From Calothrix parasitica NIES-267 (GTDB lineage Bacteria; Cyanobacteriota; Cyanobacteriia; Cyanobacteriales; Nostocaceae): a stretch of 64,000 bases of DNA. Shown here one piece after another: positions 1-8,894 of this stretch; positions within the stretch are counted from its first letter, which is position 1, and every line of letters begins with the position of its first letter. Location: positions 2,155,359 to 2,219,358 of the forward strand of contig NZ_AP018227.1 in assembly GCF_002368095.1 (NCBI RefSeq). Reading direction: 5' to 3'. The position numbers were made by a program, and so were the translations under genes. The notes below the pieces were generated by a model. It was not told the DNA's origin. It saw only the letters and a list, made by a program, of their open reading frames with translations, and made no database searches.

Positions 1-310
1 CTTCTAATAATAAGTCTAAAGCATGAGGGTGAGCTATTTGAGCTAAGGTGCGAATTGAATAAGCTCTTGCACCATAGTTGTATTCATCAATTTGCTCGAG
101 CAGTTGCGGTACTGCGACTTCTCCTAGCTCGATTAATCCTTTAACAGCTATCACTGCGGCTGCTGGGTTGTTGTATCCAAATACTGCAATCAAGGTTGGA
201 ATTGCTGCTGTATCCCTTACTGAAGCTAGATTTTCTACAGCCGACACCATTCGCGCTGATGAATCAGCTTCTGTGACGGCACGAATTAGGTTTTGGGTGT
301 CAGCAATCAT
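1..310 (-). CDS. cpcF: Phycocyanobilin lyase beta subunit CpcF (partial, 3' end outside window)
   Basis: The minus strand is open from an ATG at 308-310 to the window edge (about 103 codons, beginning MIADTQNLIRAVTEADSS). It encodes helical HEAT-like repeats such as 'AVPQLLEQIDEY' and 'RTLAQIAHPHALDLLLE'. CpcF pairs with CpcE to form the heterodimeric lyase that attaches phycocyanobilin to Cys84 of the phycocyanin alpha subunit. Identity rests on the HEAT-like sequence and on the position after cpcE, which is the standard order cpcBACDEF. It is separated from cpcE by about 345 bp of repeat-rich DNA, so it may be less tightly coupled to cpcE than usual. The C-terminal half is not visible. Confidence 0.87.
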   Translation of the reverse strand, partial: MIADTQNLIRAVTEADSSARMVSAVENLASVRDTAAIPTLIAVFGYNNPAAAVIAVKGLIELGEVAVPQLLEQIDEYNYGARAYSIRTLAQIAHPHALDLLLE

Positions 311-655
311 ATAAATTTTGGATTTTAGATTTTGGATTTTGGATTAAAAAAAATGGCGTTGCTGATTAAAAGTATGAATAGCCCCCCCAACCCACAATTT
401 TGGGGAGAAATGTAATTTGAAGTCCCCCAAAATTGGGGGATTTAGGGGGCTAAATCTGACAAGTTTCAAAAAATCATACCTCAATATGGCTAGCGCCACG
501 CTGCGCTAACAGCAACGCCAAAAAAATATATATTTGTTAAGAGTTAAGGGTTAAACTTTAGGATTTAAAACATATTGGATAAGACGTAGCAGTGCTACGT
601 CTCTACAAGGTAATTTGTAATTAATCAAAACCAACTAACCACTAACAATTATTAA
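311..655. repeat. cpcE-cpcF intergenic region made of dispersed repeats
   Basis: No coding sequence is seen. The region holds a pair of inverted C/G tracts at about 380-455 ('cccccccaaccc', 'gtcccccaaaattggggga', 'tagggggct'), typical of dispersed cyanobacterial hairpins. It also holds a palindrome at 581-606 of the family 'gacgtagcagtgctacgtc', copies of which recur near 6925, 41110, 51721, 54061 and 56343. Confidence 0.6.
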
Positions 656-1498
656 CTACAACAGCGAATCCATTATCTGCATCAATTTAATCGCGTTGTC
701 GTTAAGGGTCAGTGCTTGTTCATTTTGAAGTTGATGTTCTAACAAACCCTTAAGAGCAATGAGTTTGAAGCTGTTCTCAACAGACGCGATCGCAATGTTA
801 TCTGCTGCGTGAAAATACCCAATTGCACCCAGGTCGCTTAGTGCCATGCGACGGAGTTTTAAGTCGTCGCTTTGCAACACTTTTACTAAAAGCTCTCCAT
901 ATTCTGGTTTGCTTGTTAGTTGATACATTGCTCTGGCTGCAGCGCACTGGACTCTGATGACTGGATGCTGAAGAAACGGCTCGATAAGCTCAACAATATC
1001 CTGAGTACCAGCAACAGTAGAACCGATTGCTCCCAAAGCTTCTAAGACCGCTTCGTAAGGTTGAACTAAATGAGGTCTTCCGGGTACATTGACAGCAGCC
1101 GCAACACCTCCATCTAATAGCCGTAACAGTGCAGGAATAGCCCTGGCATCACCAAGCATTTCCAAAGATTGGGCTGCGGCTTCACGCACGTAAAAATCCG
1201 AGCATTCCAAGCATTTAATTAAACCCGGTACGGCTCGGTTATCACTTAATTTACCCAAAGCTCTTGCAGCATTACGTCGTAGAGGATAGCCGCCTAACTC
1301 AGTTCTATCAGCTTCATCTTCTAAAGCAACAACCAAGGCATCAACGACTTCAGGGCTATCGACGCGAAACTTACCCAACCACCAAGCAGCATAGTAGCGG
1401 AGACTTAAATCCGAACATTGCAGATTAACAACTGCTTGCTGCTTTGTGAGTTGTGGTGAATCTTCTGTCGCAACTTCTTCCGCACTCGGTTCAATCAT
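656..1498 (-). CDS. cpcE: Phycocyanobilin lyase alpha subunit CpcE
   Basis: A 280-residue HEAT-repeat protein, read from MIEPSAEEVATEDS. A longer reading from 1630 would overlap cpcD by more than 120 bp and add an unrelated N-terminus, so the ATG at 1498 is preferred; it lies 7 bp after the cpcD stop. The diagnostic 'RYYAAWWLGK' lies near residues 35-44, followed by 'GGYPLRRNAARALGKL' and further repeats such as 'VIRVQCAAARAM'. With CpcF it forms the lyase that loads phycocyanobilin onto Cys84 of CpcA. The length is close to known CpcE proteins. The gene is co-directional with cpcBACD, consistent with one operon. Its paralogue PecE is at 5784-6539 and shares the WWLGK and YPLRR blocks. Confidence 0.94.
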   Translation of the reverse strand: MIEPSAEEVATEDSPQLTKQQAVVNLQCSDLSLRYYAAWWLGKFRVDSPEVVDALVVALEDEADRTELGGYPLRRNAARALGKLSDNRAVPGLIKCLECSDFYVREAAAQSLEMLGDARAIPALLRLLDGGVAAAVNVPGRPHLVQPYEAVLEALGAIGSTVAGTQDIVELIEPFLQHPVIRVQCAAARAMYQLTSKPEYGELLVKVLQSDDLKLRRMALSDLGAIGYFHAADNIAIASVENSFKLIALKGLLEHQLQNEQALTLNDNAIKLMQIMDSLL

Positions 1499-1505
1499 CA
1501 CCCTA

Positions 1506-1796
1506 CTATTTTTTCGATTTAGATTTTTTAGGTGCAGATTCGCTATCAGGTTTGAGTGCAGATTCAGCGGTAACTTGCTCGATATTAATAATCTTGCCAC
1601 CCATACGGGTAATCCGCTGCATTTCTTCATTCATCCGGTTATAAGGTACCGTCATGAATACACTACCGCTACGACGAATTTGATAATTATTCTTATCAGT
1701 TTCCTCGTTCTGGCGTAAACCTACAACTTCATAACGGAACATCCGGCTCTTAGCACTAGAAATTCCATTAGTACCAACTGTTGTTTGTCCGAACAT
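1506..1796 (-). CDS. cpcD: Phycobilisome rod-capping linker CpcD
   Basis: A 96-residue small linker with the CpcD domain at residues 17-75 ('MFRYEVVGLRQNEE', 'VFMTVPYNRMNEEMQRI', 'GGKIINIE'). CpcD caps the core-distal end of phycocyanin rods and limits their length. The same fold forms the C-terminal domain of the CpcC and PecC linkers in this window. The family is usually about 80-90 residues. This copy has an extra charged tail of about 18 residues ending PKKSKSKK, probably disordered. It lies between cpcC and cpcE in the standard order. Confidence 0.94.
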   Translation of the reverse strand: MFGQTTVGTNGISSAKSRMFRYEVVGLRQNEETDKNNYQIRRSGSVFMTVPYNRMNEEMQRITRMGGKIINIEQVTAESALKPDSESAPKKSKSKK

Positions 1797-1952
1797 TTTA
1801 AATAATCCCCCCTTTGGATTTTGGATTTTAGATTGCGGATTGAAAGAGTTAGGAGTTAGGAATTAGAAGTTAGGAGTTAGGAATTTTATTTCTATATATT
1901 CCCCTTGTCTCCCTATCTCCTTGTCTCCCCATCTCCCCCCTCTCCCCAAATT
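1797..1952. repeat. Short tandem repeats between cpcC and cpcD
   Basis: About 155 bp of low-complexity DNA: direct copies of 'gagttaggaattag' at about 1848-1882, then a pyrimidine run built from 'cttgtctccc' and 'atctcccc' units at about 1903-1946. Such tandem oligomers are common in filamentous cyanobacteria. No gene is seen. Confidence 0.6.
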
Positions 1953-2813
1953 TTAAGCTGGAGTTACGCTAACAATCTTTCCACCTTGACGCAGAATTTG
2001 TTGCATCTTGTCTGATAAACGTTCGTAGGGTACGACAATTGCGTAACTACTACGTCTAACTTTGGGATATTTGGGAAAAAGCTGACCTGTTACTTCGATG
2101 CGATAAGAACGGTCTCCTGCTCCTACTGCATTTCCTACATTTCTTCTGGGAGATACATCGTTAGTTGCGCGGTAATTCCAATTGCTGTTATTACCCGATG
2201 GTCCCACAATTGAAGAAGCACTGTTAGTTCCTAATTCTCTTGCTAAACGAGACTTGCTTCCTTCTACCTGAGCGCGGTCGCTATTTGCATAACCACGATA
2301 CAAACGGAACATGCGGTTAAAACCGACAGTTTTCTGTCCCGATTGAGTTGCAAATCCACGATAGAATGGTACTATGTTATCACCGAAATTCTCGGTGTAC
2401 TCTGTTGAATCAATATAAGAATCTATTTCAACGTCGTATCCTTCGTTATGATACAAATCGTTATGGTAGCTCACCTCTGATTCATCGTAAGGAGCGCGAC
2501 CTAACAAATGCTTATAACTTAGTTCGATAAATCGAGTTTGGAAATTGTTATAGAAAAACTTATTCTTATACAATTCCGATTTAGCGACAGCACGAACAAA
2601 CTCGCGAACGGTCATATTACCGTCGCGTAAAAGTGATTCTGCACTTGTGAGTCGTTCGGACTTCATTAAATAATCATTTCCCAGAAGCTGTAGATATACC
2701 GCACGAATTACGCTTTCGATATCTTCCTTTGTAGCGTTGGAGCGTAGTTCAACTTTTGGTAACTCATCAAAGGCTTCCGTTCCTAGCCTTGATGCTGCTG
2801 ATGTAATCGCCAT
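1953..2813 (-). CDS. cpcC: Phycocyanin-associated rod linker CpcC
   Basis: A 286-residue rod linker. Residues about 20-150 form the PBS-linker domain ('[20 protein letters not shown]', '[20 protein letters not shown]', '[20 protein letters not shown]'). Residues about 230-285 form a CpcD-like domain ('[20 protein letters not shown]', '[14 protein letters not shown]'). It joins phycocyanin hexamers within phycobilisome rods. The gene follows cpcA by about 190 bp containing a strong hairpin (2928-2991), which may lower linker expression relative to cpcBA. It is homologous to PecC at 7083-7919. Confidence 0.95.
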   Translation of the reverse strand: MAITSAASRLGTEAFDELPKVELRSNATKEDIESVIRAVYLQLLGNDYLMKSERLTSAESLLRDGNMTVREFVRAVAKSELYKNKFFYNNFQTRFIELSYKHLLGRAPYDESEVSYHNDLYHNEGYDVEIDSYIDSTEYTENFGDNIVPFYRGFATQSGQKTVGFNRMFRLYRGYANSDRAQVEGSKSRLARELGTNSASSIVGPSGNNSNWNYRATNDVSPRRNVGNAVGAGDRSYRIEVTGQLFPKYPKVRRSSYAIVVPYERLSDKMQQILRQGGKIVSVTPA

Positions 2814-2927
2814 TACTATTATTCCCTTTATTTTGTCACTTCCGTCATTAGTGAAGCGATTTTTGATATTGTTTTTTAATTAACCCTTAATTACTTGTTT
2901 TAATTGCTTAAAACAGCCTAAAACAAT

Positions 2928-2991
2928 GCCCGGAGACCCATACAACTGCTAGGTGAAAAACCCCATCCAGCACTCGCATAACTCTCCGGGC
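2928..2991 (-). terminator. Stem-loop between cpcA and cpcC
   Basis: Inverted repeat of GCCCGGAGA (2928-2936) with TCTCCGGGC (2983-2991), just past the cpcA stop at 3002. There is no long T-tract, so it may be a processing, stability or attenuation structure rather than a full terminator. In other cyanobacteria cpcBA mRNA is far more abundant than the cpcC part of the transcript; that role is inferred here. Confidence 0.65.
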
Positions 2992-3001
2992 AGAACGCTT
3001 A

Positions 3002-3490
3002 CTAGCTTAAAGCGTTGATTGCGTAATCGATGTAGGTGTTAGCTTCGTTAGCAGCTTGACCGCTCAAACCGTGACTACCTTTGATGTGCTTCAAAGCTTC
3101 TACATACCAGCTAGGAGACAATTCAAAAGAGCGGTTAATTTCGTCCAAACCTGCAATTAAGTACTCATCCATAGGACCTGTACCACCAGCTATCAAGCAG
3201 TAGGTAACCATGCGTAGGTAGTGACCAACGTCACGAGCACACTTGGACTTACCACGAGAATCAGCAGCGTACTGAGGTCCCTGCATCTGAGTGGTGTAAG
3301 GATACTTTTGATAAACAGCATTAGCAGCGCCATCAATCAACTGCTGAGCTTGAGAAGTTAAGCTACGAGCAGCTTCCATGCTAGCGGTAGCGCGGTCAAA
3401 ACGACCGTTAACAGCTTGTAATTCGGTGTTGCTTAAGAAACGACCTTGAGTATCAGCAGATGCAATTGCTTCGGTAATTGGTGTCTTCAT
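3002..3490 (-). CDS. cpcA: C-phycocyanin alpha subunit CpcA
   Basis: A 162-residue phycobiliprotein starting [20 protein letters not shown], the classic CpcA N-terminus. The phycocyanobilin attachment cysteine is Cys84 in '[14 protein letters not shown]'. The full length and the C-terminus '[11 protein letters not shown]' match the family. With CpcB it forms (alpha-beta) trimers and hexamers in phycobilisome rods absorbing near 620 nm. It lies 109 bp downstream of cpcB. The CpcE/CpcF lyase genes follow in the same operon. Confidence 0.97.
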   Translation of the reverse strand: MKTPITEAIASADTQGRFLSNTELQAVNGRFDRATASMEAARSLTSQAQQLIDGAANAVYQKYPYTTQMQGPQYAADSRGKSKCARDVGHYLRMVTYCLIAGGTGPMDEYLIAGLDEINRSFELSPSWYVEALKHIKGSHGLSGQAANEANTYIDYAINALS

Positions 3491-3599
3491 GTCTTACAAT
3501 CTCCTTTATGTCTTGTTAATTTTTTTTGCCTGGATGCCGGTTACTCGGTTCCGGGCTTCTCTATTAGTGCTTAAACGGTACTAACGATGCTTTTATCTA

Positions 3600-4118
3600 C
3601 TAAGCAACAGCAGCAGCAGCACGGTCAAAGTAGCCACCTAATTCAGACATTAACTGGCTGCAATCACCCTTGGTAATACCATTGGGGTCGTTAGCCATTT
3701 TGATAGCAGTATCTTTCATTTTTTGAACGCCAACTGCTACGGAAGAACCAGGAGTTCCCAAAGCTTGGTAGGTTTCGCGCAAACCATTCAAGCAACGGTC
3801 ATCTAATACACTTGCGTCACCAGCCAACATAGCGTAGGTAACATAGCGCAAGATGATTTCCATGTCGCGCAAGCAAGCAGCCATGCGACGGTTGGTGTAA
3901 GCGTTACCACCAGGAGCAATCAACTGAGGCTGCTCTTCAAATAATGCACGAGCAGCATCGGTAACGATTTGAGAAGCATTGCTGGTGATGCGGTTTACAG
4001 TATCCAAACGAGAATTCTTGTCTTTAATCATGTTGCTTAGAGCATCTAACTGCTCACCGCTCAAGAATTCGCCTCTGGAGTCAGCTTGAGATACTACTTT
4101 TGCGAATGCATCTAACAT
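3600..4118 (-). CDS. cpcB: C-phycocyanin beta subunit CpcB
   Basis: A 172-residue phycobiliprotein starting [20 protein letters not shown]. The two bilin cysteines are present: Cys82 in '[15 protein letters not shown]' and Cys153 in '[13 protein letters not shown]'. Asn72, the residue normally gamma-N-methylated by CpcM, is present in '[10 protein letters not shown]'. It is the first gene of the cpc operon, preceded by nearly 1 kb without genes that should hold the promoter and leader. A GGAGAAAAG-type ribosome binding site lies just upstream of the ATG at 4118. The paralogue PecB is at 8895-9413. Confidence 0.97.
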   Translation of the reverse strand: MLDAFAKVVSQADSRGEFLSGEQLDALSNMIKDKNSRLDTVNRITSNASQIVTDAARALFEEQPQLIAPGGNAYTNRRMAACLRDMEIILRYVTYAMLAGDASVLDDRCLNGLRETYQALGTPGSSVAVGVQKMKDTAIKMANDPNGITKGDCSQLMSELGGYFDRAAAAVA

Positions 4119-5091
4119 CGACTTTTCTCCTAATTGGTTAGTTTTTAAGATTGCCTTGATTAAAAATGGCAGCTTGTATCAACGGATGGGATATAACAGA
4201 TGTTGTAATAAGCGGCCAATTTATCCAGCCTCTGATTCCTTACCCGTAAAACTGATATGGAATTATGAGAATCTTGGCTTATTTTATGAGAAACCGACAA
4301 CCTTGACAAATTGATTGTCTCTTTTAAATTGTGTCTGTTAATTGACCCCTCCAGATAATGTTTATACACCGCCACAAGGACAGATTTTGTTAAGTTATAT
4401 AAATAAATGAAATGGAGCAATAAGAAAAACCTCAAATCCTTTACATATAAGAGATTAGCCTTAAAAAACATAGCTCAACTCTTTACTAAACTTCATCAAC
4501 TAGCTCAAAGTATGGAATTTGTTTGATTTTAAGCTTTTCTTAACTATCTTAAATTCCCAGATATAGCAAGTATTTGAGTCGTAAGATACAAAATCCACCC
4601 ATAACGGCTTTCTTAACAGTTGTTAACAAAATCAGCCTGTTTGCTTAACATAAAGTTTTATTAAGTTTTTGATGGCAAAGAAGTTAAAAAAAGCTCTAAA
4701 AGCCTGTATTCAGGGGAATAGAGGAAAAAGTTCCCAGCGAACAGTTAGCAGCGAGCAAATACTAACTCTCTTGGCAGCTTTATGATTGCTTAGTAATCCA
4801 CCGCGTTAATTTTGATGAGTTTGGGTAAATATGATTTTTTCTACCCCCTGCCAGTCTTCAACCATCATATTTATTGTGGTCAAATACTAGCTCTTACTCC
4901 CATTCCGCTCTAAGATTACCGAAAAATTGTAGGTTGGGTTTCGTTCCTTAACCCAACGTTGATGTTGGGTTGAACGGAGTGAAATCCAACCTACTTCATA
5001 AGAAATCTTCTACCGGAAAGGAAGTAAACGGGAGGGAGTAGGGGAGAAATTTTAGCCAGTAATCGCTTCTGGGAAGATGTGAATAGAACGA
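4119..5091. promoter_or_regulatory. cpcB upstream region (leader/promoter), no gene seen
   Basis: A 973-bp gap between pecF and cpcB. The part nearest cpcB is AT-rich and is presumed to carry the cpc promoter and 5' leader. I cannot assign -10 or -35 boxes with confidence. A dispersed palindrome ('gtaggttgggtttcgttcc' facing 'gaaatccaacctac') lies at 4929-4995. No convincing ORF was found; a possible 103-codon minus-strand frame at 4160-4471 has no recognisable protein features. Confidence 0.55.
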
Positions 5092-5634
5092 TTAGCAATT
5101 ACACTGTTCGCTGTTCACTGCTGCTGCAATTCGGGAGCGTACAACTTTGTCATTTTCTTGATTGAGTGCTTGTTGTAAAGCGATATTGGCAGCGGGGGTT
5201 GCAACTTGTTGTAAAGAAACCGCAGCAGCATAACGTAAACCCCAGTCTTGGGGGTTGAGCAATGCCCAAATTAACTTTTCTAATACGCGATTAATAGTTT
5301 CTGGATTACTTGAGGTACTAGCAATATTTCCAAGTCCTCGTGCTGCTATGCGACGGACATTTCCCTGGCAATGATTTGCGACTTCCGTACCTACAACTTC
5401 AGCTAATAAATCAATAGCTTCTGAATTTCCAATTTGAGCTAAAGCCTGAATAATATAAGCCTGTGTACTTTGGTCAGTAGAATTATAAAAAGCATCAATC
5501 AACGGTTCTACTGTTGCAGGAACAAACTTAATTAACTTCTCAACCGCAGCAGAACTAACGCCTCTGTTATGATGTTTTAAAGATTCTATAAAAGTATCGA
5601 TTGCCAAAATATCTTCTGAATATTCAACGTTCAT
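5092..5634 (-). CDS. pecF: Phycoviolobilin lyase-isomerase subunit PecF
   Basis: A 180-residue HEAT-like protein starting MNVEYSEDILAIDTFIESLK. It carries the PecF hallmark His-Cys pair at residues 88-89 in 'VANHCQGNVRRIAARGLGNI'. In the family this pair is needed to isomerise phycocyanobilin to phycoviolobilin during attachment. PecE plus PecF bind phycocyanobilin, isomerise it and attach it to Cys84 of PecA. The gene follows pecE and is the last of pecBACEF. Start chosen at the ATG at 5634; about 150 bp of tandem-repeat DNA separates it from pecE. Confidence 0.95.
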   Translation of the reverse strand: MNVEYSEDILAIDTFIESLKHHNRGVSSAAVEKLIKFVPATVEPLIDAFYNSTDQSTQAYIIQALAQIGNSEAIDLLAEVVGTEVANHCQGNVRRIAARGLGNIASTSSNPETINRVLEKLIWALLNPQDWGLRYAAAVSLQQVATPAANIALQQALNQENDKVVRSRIAAAVNSEQCNC

Positions 5635-5640
5635 AGAATA

Positions 5641-5745
5641 GTATATTACTTATTACTTGCTACTTATTACTTTCTACTTGCTACTTATTACTTATTACTT
5701 GCTACTTATTACTTTCTACTTGCTACTTGCTACTTATTACTTTAG
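5641..5745. repeat. Heptanucleotide tandem repeats between pecE and pecF
   Basis: A run of about 100 bp built from 'ttactta', 'ttgctac' and 'tttctac' 7-mers. This is the short tandemly repeated repetitive type known from heterocystous cyanobacteria. Non-coding. Confidence 0.8.
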
Positions 5746-5783
5746 CTCCCTATGAGCGTAGTAAAACAATCCCCAATACCTAG

Positions 5784-6539
5784 TTAAAGCTGAATTAATA
5801 AATCATCAATTGCTTGAAAAATTAACCCAGATGTTTCTTGTTCGGGAGTGTCTTTATCTAATAAAGTTTCTAAAATTCGCTTCAAATTTAAGAGCTTTAA
5901 ACTATTAGGGACTTTAGCTGTCAGAATAGCTTCTACTGCTTGACGATGTGCAAGCGCACCTAAATCGAAAACGGCTGCCCAACGAAGGTACATGTTTTCA
6001 TGGTTGAGGAATTTTAGAATGCGTTCGAGGTATTGTGGCTGTTGAGTTGAAAGATAAAAATATCGTGCTGCTGCACATTGTATTCTTTCGGAAGAATCAT
6101 TCAAATAAGGTTCAATTAAAGAATAAGCTGAATCAACTTTTAAACTAGCAAGTGCTTCAATTAAAGCTTCATATGGCTGCTTTTGATTGGATTGGATCAA
6201 GTTCAATAAAGGATTTATAGCCCTTTTATCGCCAATTGCTGCTAAAGCTTGAATTGAAGCTTCTCGTAAACGAAAATCATCGCATTCACAAGATTTAATT
6301 AATGGTTCTACAGCTTGAGGATTCTTCAATTGTCCTAATGCTCGTGCAGCTTGACGACGTAAAGGATATCCACCCGAGGGGATGCGATAACATTCGTCAA
6401 ACAAAGCTTTACACAAAACCTCACAGCTTTCTTGTACTTGATGCTTTCCCAACCACCAAGCAGCATAATAGCGGATTTGATTATCTTCACTTTGTAAAGC
6501 CGATAAGGCAGTTTCCGCAGAAAATATTGGTTCGTTCAT
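5784..6539 (-). CDS. pecE: Phycoviolobilin lyase-isomerase subunit PecE
   Basis: A 251-residue HEAT-repeat protein starting MNEPIFSAETALSALQSEDN. It shares 'RYYAAWWLGKHQV' (about residues 23-35) and 'GGYPLRRQAARALGQL' with CpcE, and 'RIQCAAARYFYL' further on. It forms the PecE/PecF heterodimer that attaches phycoviolobilin to the phycoerythrocyanin alpha subunit. It lies between pecC and pecF in the standard order. It is shorter than CpcE, lacking part of the middle insert ('AAVNVPGRPHLV') seen there. Confidence 0.94.
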   Translation of the reverse strand: MNEPIFSAETALSALQSEDNQIRYYAAWWLGKHQVQESCEVLCKALFDECYRIPSGGYPLRRQAARALGQLKNPQAVEPLIKSCECDDFRLREASIQALAAIGDKRAINPLLNLIQSNQKQPYEALIEALASLKVDSAYSLIEPYLNDSSERIQCAAARYFYLSTQQPQYLERILKFLNHENMYLRWAAVFDLGALAHRQAVEAILTAKVPNSLKLLNLKRILETLLDKDTPEQETSGLIFQAIDDLLIQL

Positions 6540-7082
6540 AAAATAATTGGGAATGGCTAGGAATTATGAGTGAGGAGTGAAGAGTTAAGAGTTAAGAATT
6601 AGAAGTAAGAAACTAGTACTCCACCACATTAATTTTAAGGGGTTAGGAAGTCGCTCCGTAGGTTGGGTTAAGCGGAGCGCAACCCAACTCAGGTGTTGGG
6701 TTTCACTCCGTTCAACCCAACCTACAATTGAAGCTTACATACCCCGCAAAACTTATGTGGTCTAGTACTAGTCCTTTTCATAAATTCGGCTATGGTCGCG
6801 TTTTCTTTGGAAATGTCGGGAGACGTTATTTATAACGTCTCTACATTACGTCCGTAGAAAACAAAACTGTCAAAACTAATGAAATGAAATACTACTAATA
6901 GTTAATTTCAAGAATTCCGACGGATTGTAGAGACGTAGCACTGCTACGTCTCCCCACGTTTGAAAGAAAACAAGCCACCCAAAACTAATGAAAAGGACTA
7001 CTAAGATTGATTAATAATTATTTCCCCCTCTCCTTGTCTCCCCATCTCCCCATCTCCCCATCTCCCCATCCACCCACTTCTT
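6540..7082. repeat. pecC-pecE intergenic region with three repeat types
   Basis: A 543-bp gap with no gene. It contains a palindrome of the 'gtaggttgggtt' family (6658-6725). It also contains a block of about 130 bp at 6770-6899 that recurs inverted at 28513-28654, and a 'gagacgtagcactgctacgtctc' palindrome at 6925-6953. The 3' end (7023-7079) is a CT-rich tandem array of 'atctcccc' units. Confidence 0.75.
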
Positions 7083-7919
7083 CTAAGCTGGTGTAATCTT
7101 GGTTATCTTACCCCCACGCTTGTGAATCTCTTGATATGTTTCTGAAAGACGATTGTAGGGTATGGTGTAAATTTGTCTGCTGCGACGCACGGATACTTTG
7201 GTGTTGCTGGTACCCGCTATGGCTTCAATGATAAACATTCGATTGTCTCCCCTTGGTGCGGAGCTAATTAATGTTGGTGCTGTTGAGGTAAAGCTTGAAG
7301 CAGGAGAGGTTGGAGGTACAATCATGTTTGCTTGGTTTTTGGAAATCTGTCCGCGCAAACGTGAATTTTTACCGCCATATTGGGCGTTGTCGCTGTTACT
7401 AAATCCTCTGTGTAGCGCAAATATTCGGTTATATCCTACGGTTTTCATGCCGGGAATTGAGCTAAATCCGCGGTAGTAGGGAACGGTGTAGTTACCAAAA
7501 GCGGCTTCGTATTCGGTACTGTAAATATAAGATTCAATGTCTGCATCATAACCACTCGCAGCGTAGAGGTCTGTATGATAGGCAATTTCTGATTGGTCGT
7601 AAGGGGCACGTCCGAGTAGGTGCTTGTAATTTAATTCAATAAACCGCACTTGGGAGTTACTTTGAAAAAAGCATTCTTTGTAAAAATCAGATTTTGCTAA
7701 GGTTTCTACAAATTGACGAACGTCTGTTTTACCGTTACGTAATAAAGACTCTGCGCTAGTGAATTTTTGACTAGCATATATTCCTTGACGACCAAATATA
7801 TGGTTATAAGCTGCTCTAAACACCATCTGTAAATCATCTTCGTTCCAATTTTGACGCAGTTCTACTTTGTTCTCAACTGCGTCTCTAATTGCTAGTCTTT
7901 CGGAAACTGAACTACTCAT
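7083..7919 (-). CDS. pecC: Phycoerythrocyanin-associated rod linker PecC
   Basis: A 278-residue rod linker. The PBS-linker domain spans residues about 20-150 ('[20 protein letters not shown]', '[20 protein letters not shown]'). The CpcD-like domain spans residues about 225-277 ('[20 protein letters not shown]', '[13 protein letters not shown]'). It joins phycoerythrocyanin hexamers at the core-distal end of rods. It is homologous to CpcC, but the order pecB-pecA-pecC-pecE-pecF assigns it to phycoerythrocyanin. The start is the ATG at 7919. Confidence 0.94.
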   Translation of the reverse strand: MSSSVSERLAIRDAVENKVELRQNWNEDDLQMVFRAAYNHIFGRQGIYASQKFTSAESLLRNGKTDVRQFVETLAKSDFYKECFFQSNSQVRFIELNYKHLLGRAPYDQSEIAYHTDLYAASGYDADIESYIYSTEYEAAFGNYTVPYYRGFSSIPGMKTVGYNRIFALHRGFSNSDNAQYGGKNSRLRGQISKNQANMIVPPTSPASSFTSTAPTLISSAPRGDNRMFIIEAIAGTSNTKVSVRRSRQIYTIPYNRLSETYQEIHKRGGKITKITPA

Positions 7920-7996
7920 ATCGATAATTTCTTCCTTTTTTACAGGTTAATTAATTTTTTGAAAATGATTTATTTTTCCACGGTCAAAATGCAAAT

Positions 7997-8059
7997 AAAC
8001 CTGGTTTCTCGAAATAATCAAGCAATATCCGCTTTATTACTGTCAAAGAAACCAGGTTT
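7997..8059 (-). terminator. Stem-loop between pecA and pecC
   Basis: A perfect 13-bp inverted repeat, AAACCTGGTTTCT (7997-8009) with AGAAACCAGGTTT (8047-8059), about 60 bp past the pecA stop. It occupies the same position as the hairpin after cpcA (2928-2991), though the sequences are unrelated. A role in attenuating or stabilising the pecBA transcript is inferred. Confidence 0.65.
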
Positions 8060-8118
8060 TAACGCTTCACAAGCAATTTATGGATAAATAAGCAGTACTC
8101 TGTCTAAGCTCAATACTT

Positions 8119-8607
8119 TTAGCTCAATGCATTAATTGCATAGTTGATATAGATATTAGCTTCTCCAGCTACATCTCCACTCAAACCATGATTGTCGCGG
8201 ACAAATTCTAAAGCTGCTACATACCAGCTAGGAGATAGACCTAGAGCAGCATTTAGTTCGCTTAATCCAGCAACAACATATTCGTCTAAGGGACCGGTTC
8301 CACCCACTACACAGCAGTAGCTGATAGTGCGTAAATAGTGGTCGATATCGCGCACGCATTTACTTTTACCTTCGTTGCTGGATGCATATTGCGGCCCCTG
8401 CATTTGGGTAGTGTAAGGAAATTTTTGATATACGTGATTTGCTGCTGCTTCTGCCCATTTTTGACCATTTTGGGAAAATGCTTTGGCTGCTTCTAAACCT
8501 GCTTTAGCGCGGTTAAAGCGACCGAAAACAGCTTGCATTTCGGTGTTACTCAAGTAAGAACCGCGAACATCTGCGGTTGATATTGCTTCAGTCAAAGGTG
8601 TTTTCAT
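8119..8607 (-). CDS. pecA: Phycoerythrocyanin alpha subunit PecA
   Basis: A 162-residue phycobiliprotein starting [20 protein letters not shown]. Cys84 in '[15 protein letters not shown]' is the phycoviolobilin attachment site. It resembles CpcA but differs around the chromophore ('[20 protein letters not shown]'), and it is encoded with pecC, pecE and pecF. Phycoerythrocyanin absorbs near 570 nm, extending rod absorption into the green-yellow. It lies about 290 bp downstream of pecB, an unusually wide spacing for an alpha/beta pair. Confidence 0.95.
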   Translation of the reverse strand: MKTPLTEAISTADVRGSYLSNTEMQAVFGRFNRAKAGLEAAKAFSQNGQKWAEAAANHVYQKFPYTTQMQGPQYASSNEGKSKCVRDIDHYLRTISYCCVVGGTGPLDEYVVAGLSELNAALGLSPSWYVAALEFVRDNHGLSGDVAGEANIYINYAINALS

Positions 8608-8894
8608 AATTTTCGATGCTCCTTTAATTTGGGTACAGTTTTTTTAAACAATTGTTGAGTCAATTGATTTTGGATTGTAACAACGGATGTGTTGATGTAG
8701 GGATTTTGGATTTACGATTGTCCCTATTAATTTATTCAAGGACTTAAGGGTTCTAGCTTAAAGAAAAAATTCTTGTTTGAAACCCTTCGTAGTTTAATCA
8801 AAATTCCAAATATCAAGTCTAAATTTTTCGGTTGTTTACAGTTTCAAAGGACAAAAAACTACTCTGATAAAAAGCGCGATTCAGAGAAGGTCTA
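8608..8894. other. pecB-pecA spacer
   Basis: A 287-bp AT-rich spacer without a recognisable gene. A purine-rich ribosome binding site precedes pecA. The spacer is longer than the cpcB-cpcA spacer of 109 bp. No repeats of the window's main families are evident. Confidence 0.5.

Noticed and set aside
78-314. A plus-strand frame of 78 codons at the left edge
   Set aside because: It is the antisense shadow of cpcF, which has clear HEAT-type sequence on the minus strand.
4160-4471. Possible 103-codon minus-strand gene upstream of cpcB
   Set aside because: No ribosome binding site, no recognisable motif, AT-biased composition, and it lies in the expected promoter/leader of the cpc operon.
5641-5745. 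Regular repeats that could suggest a CRISPR array
   Set aside because: The units are contiguous 7-mers without spacers, and no cas genes are present. The same applies to the 8-mer array near 20092 and the tandem repeats after nblS.
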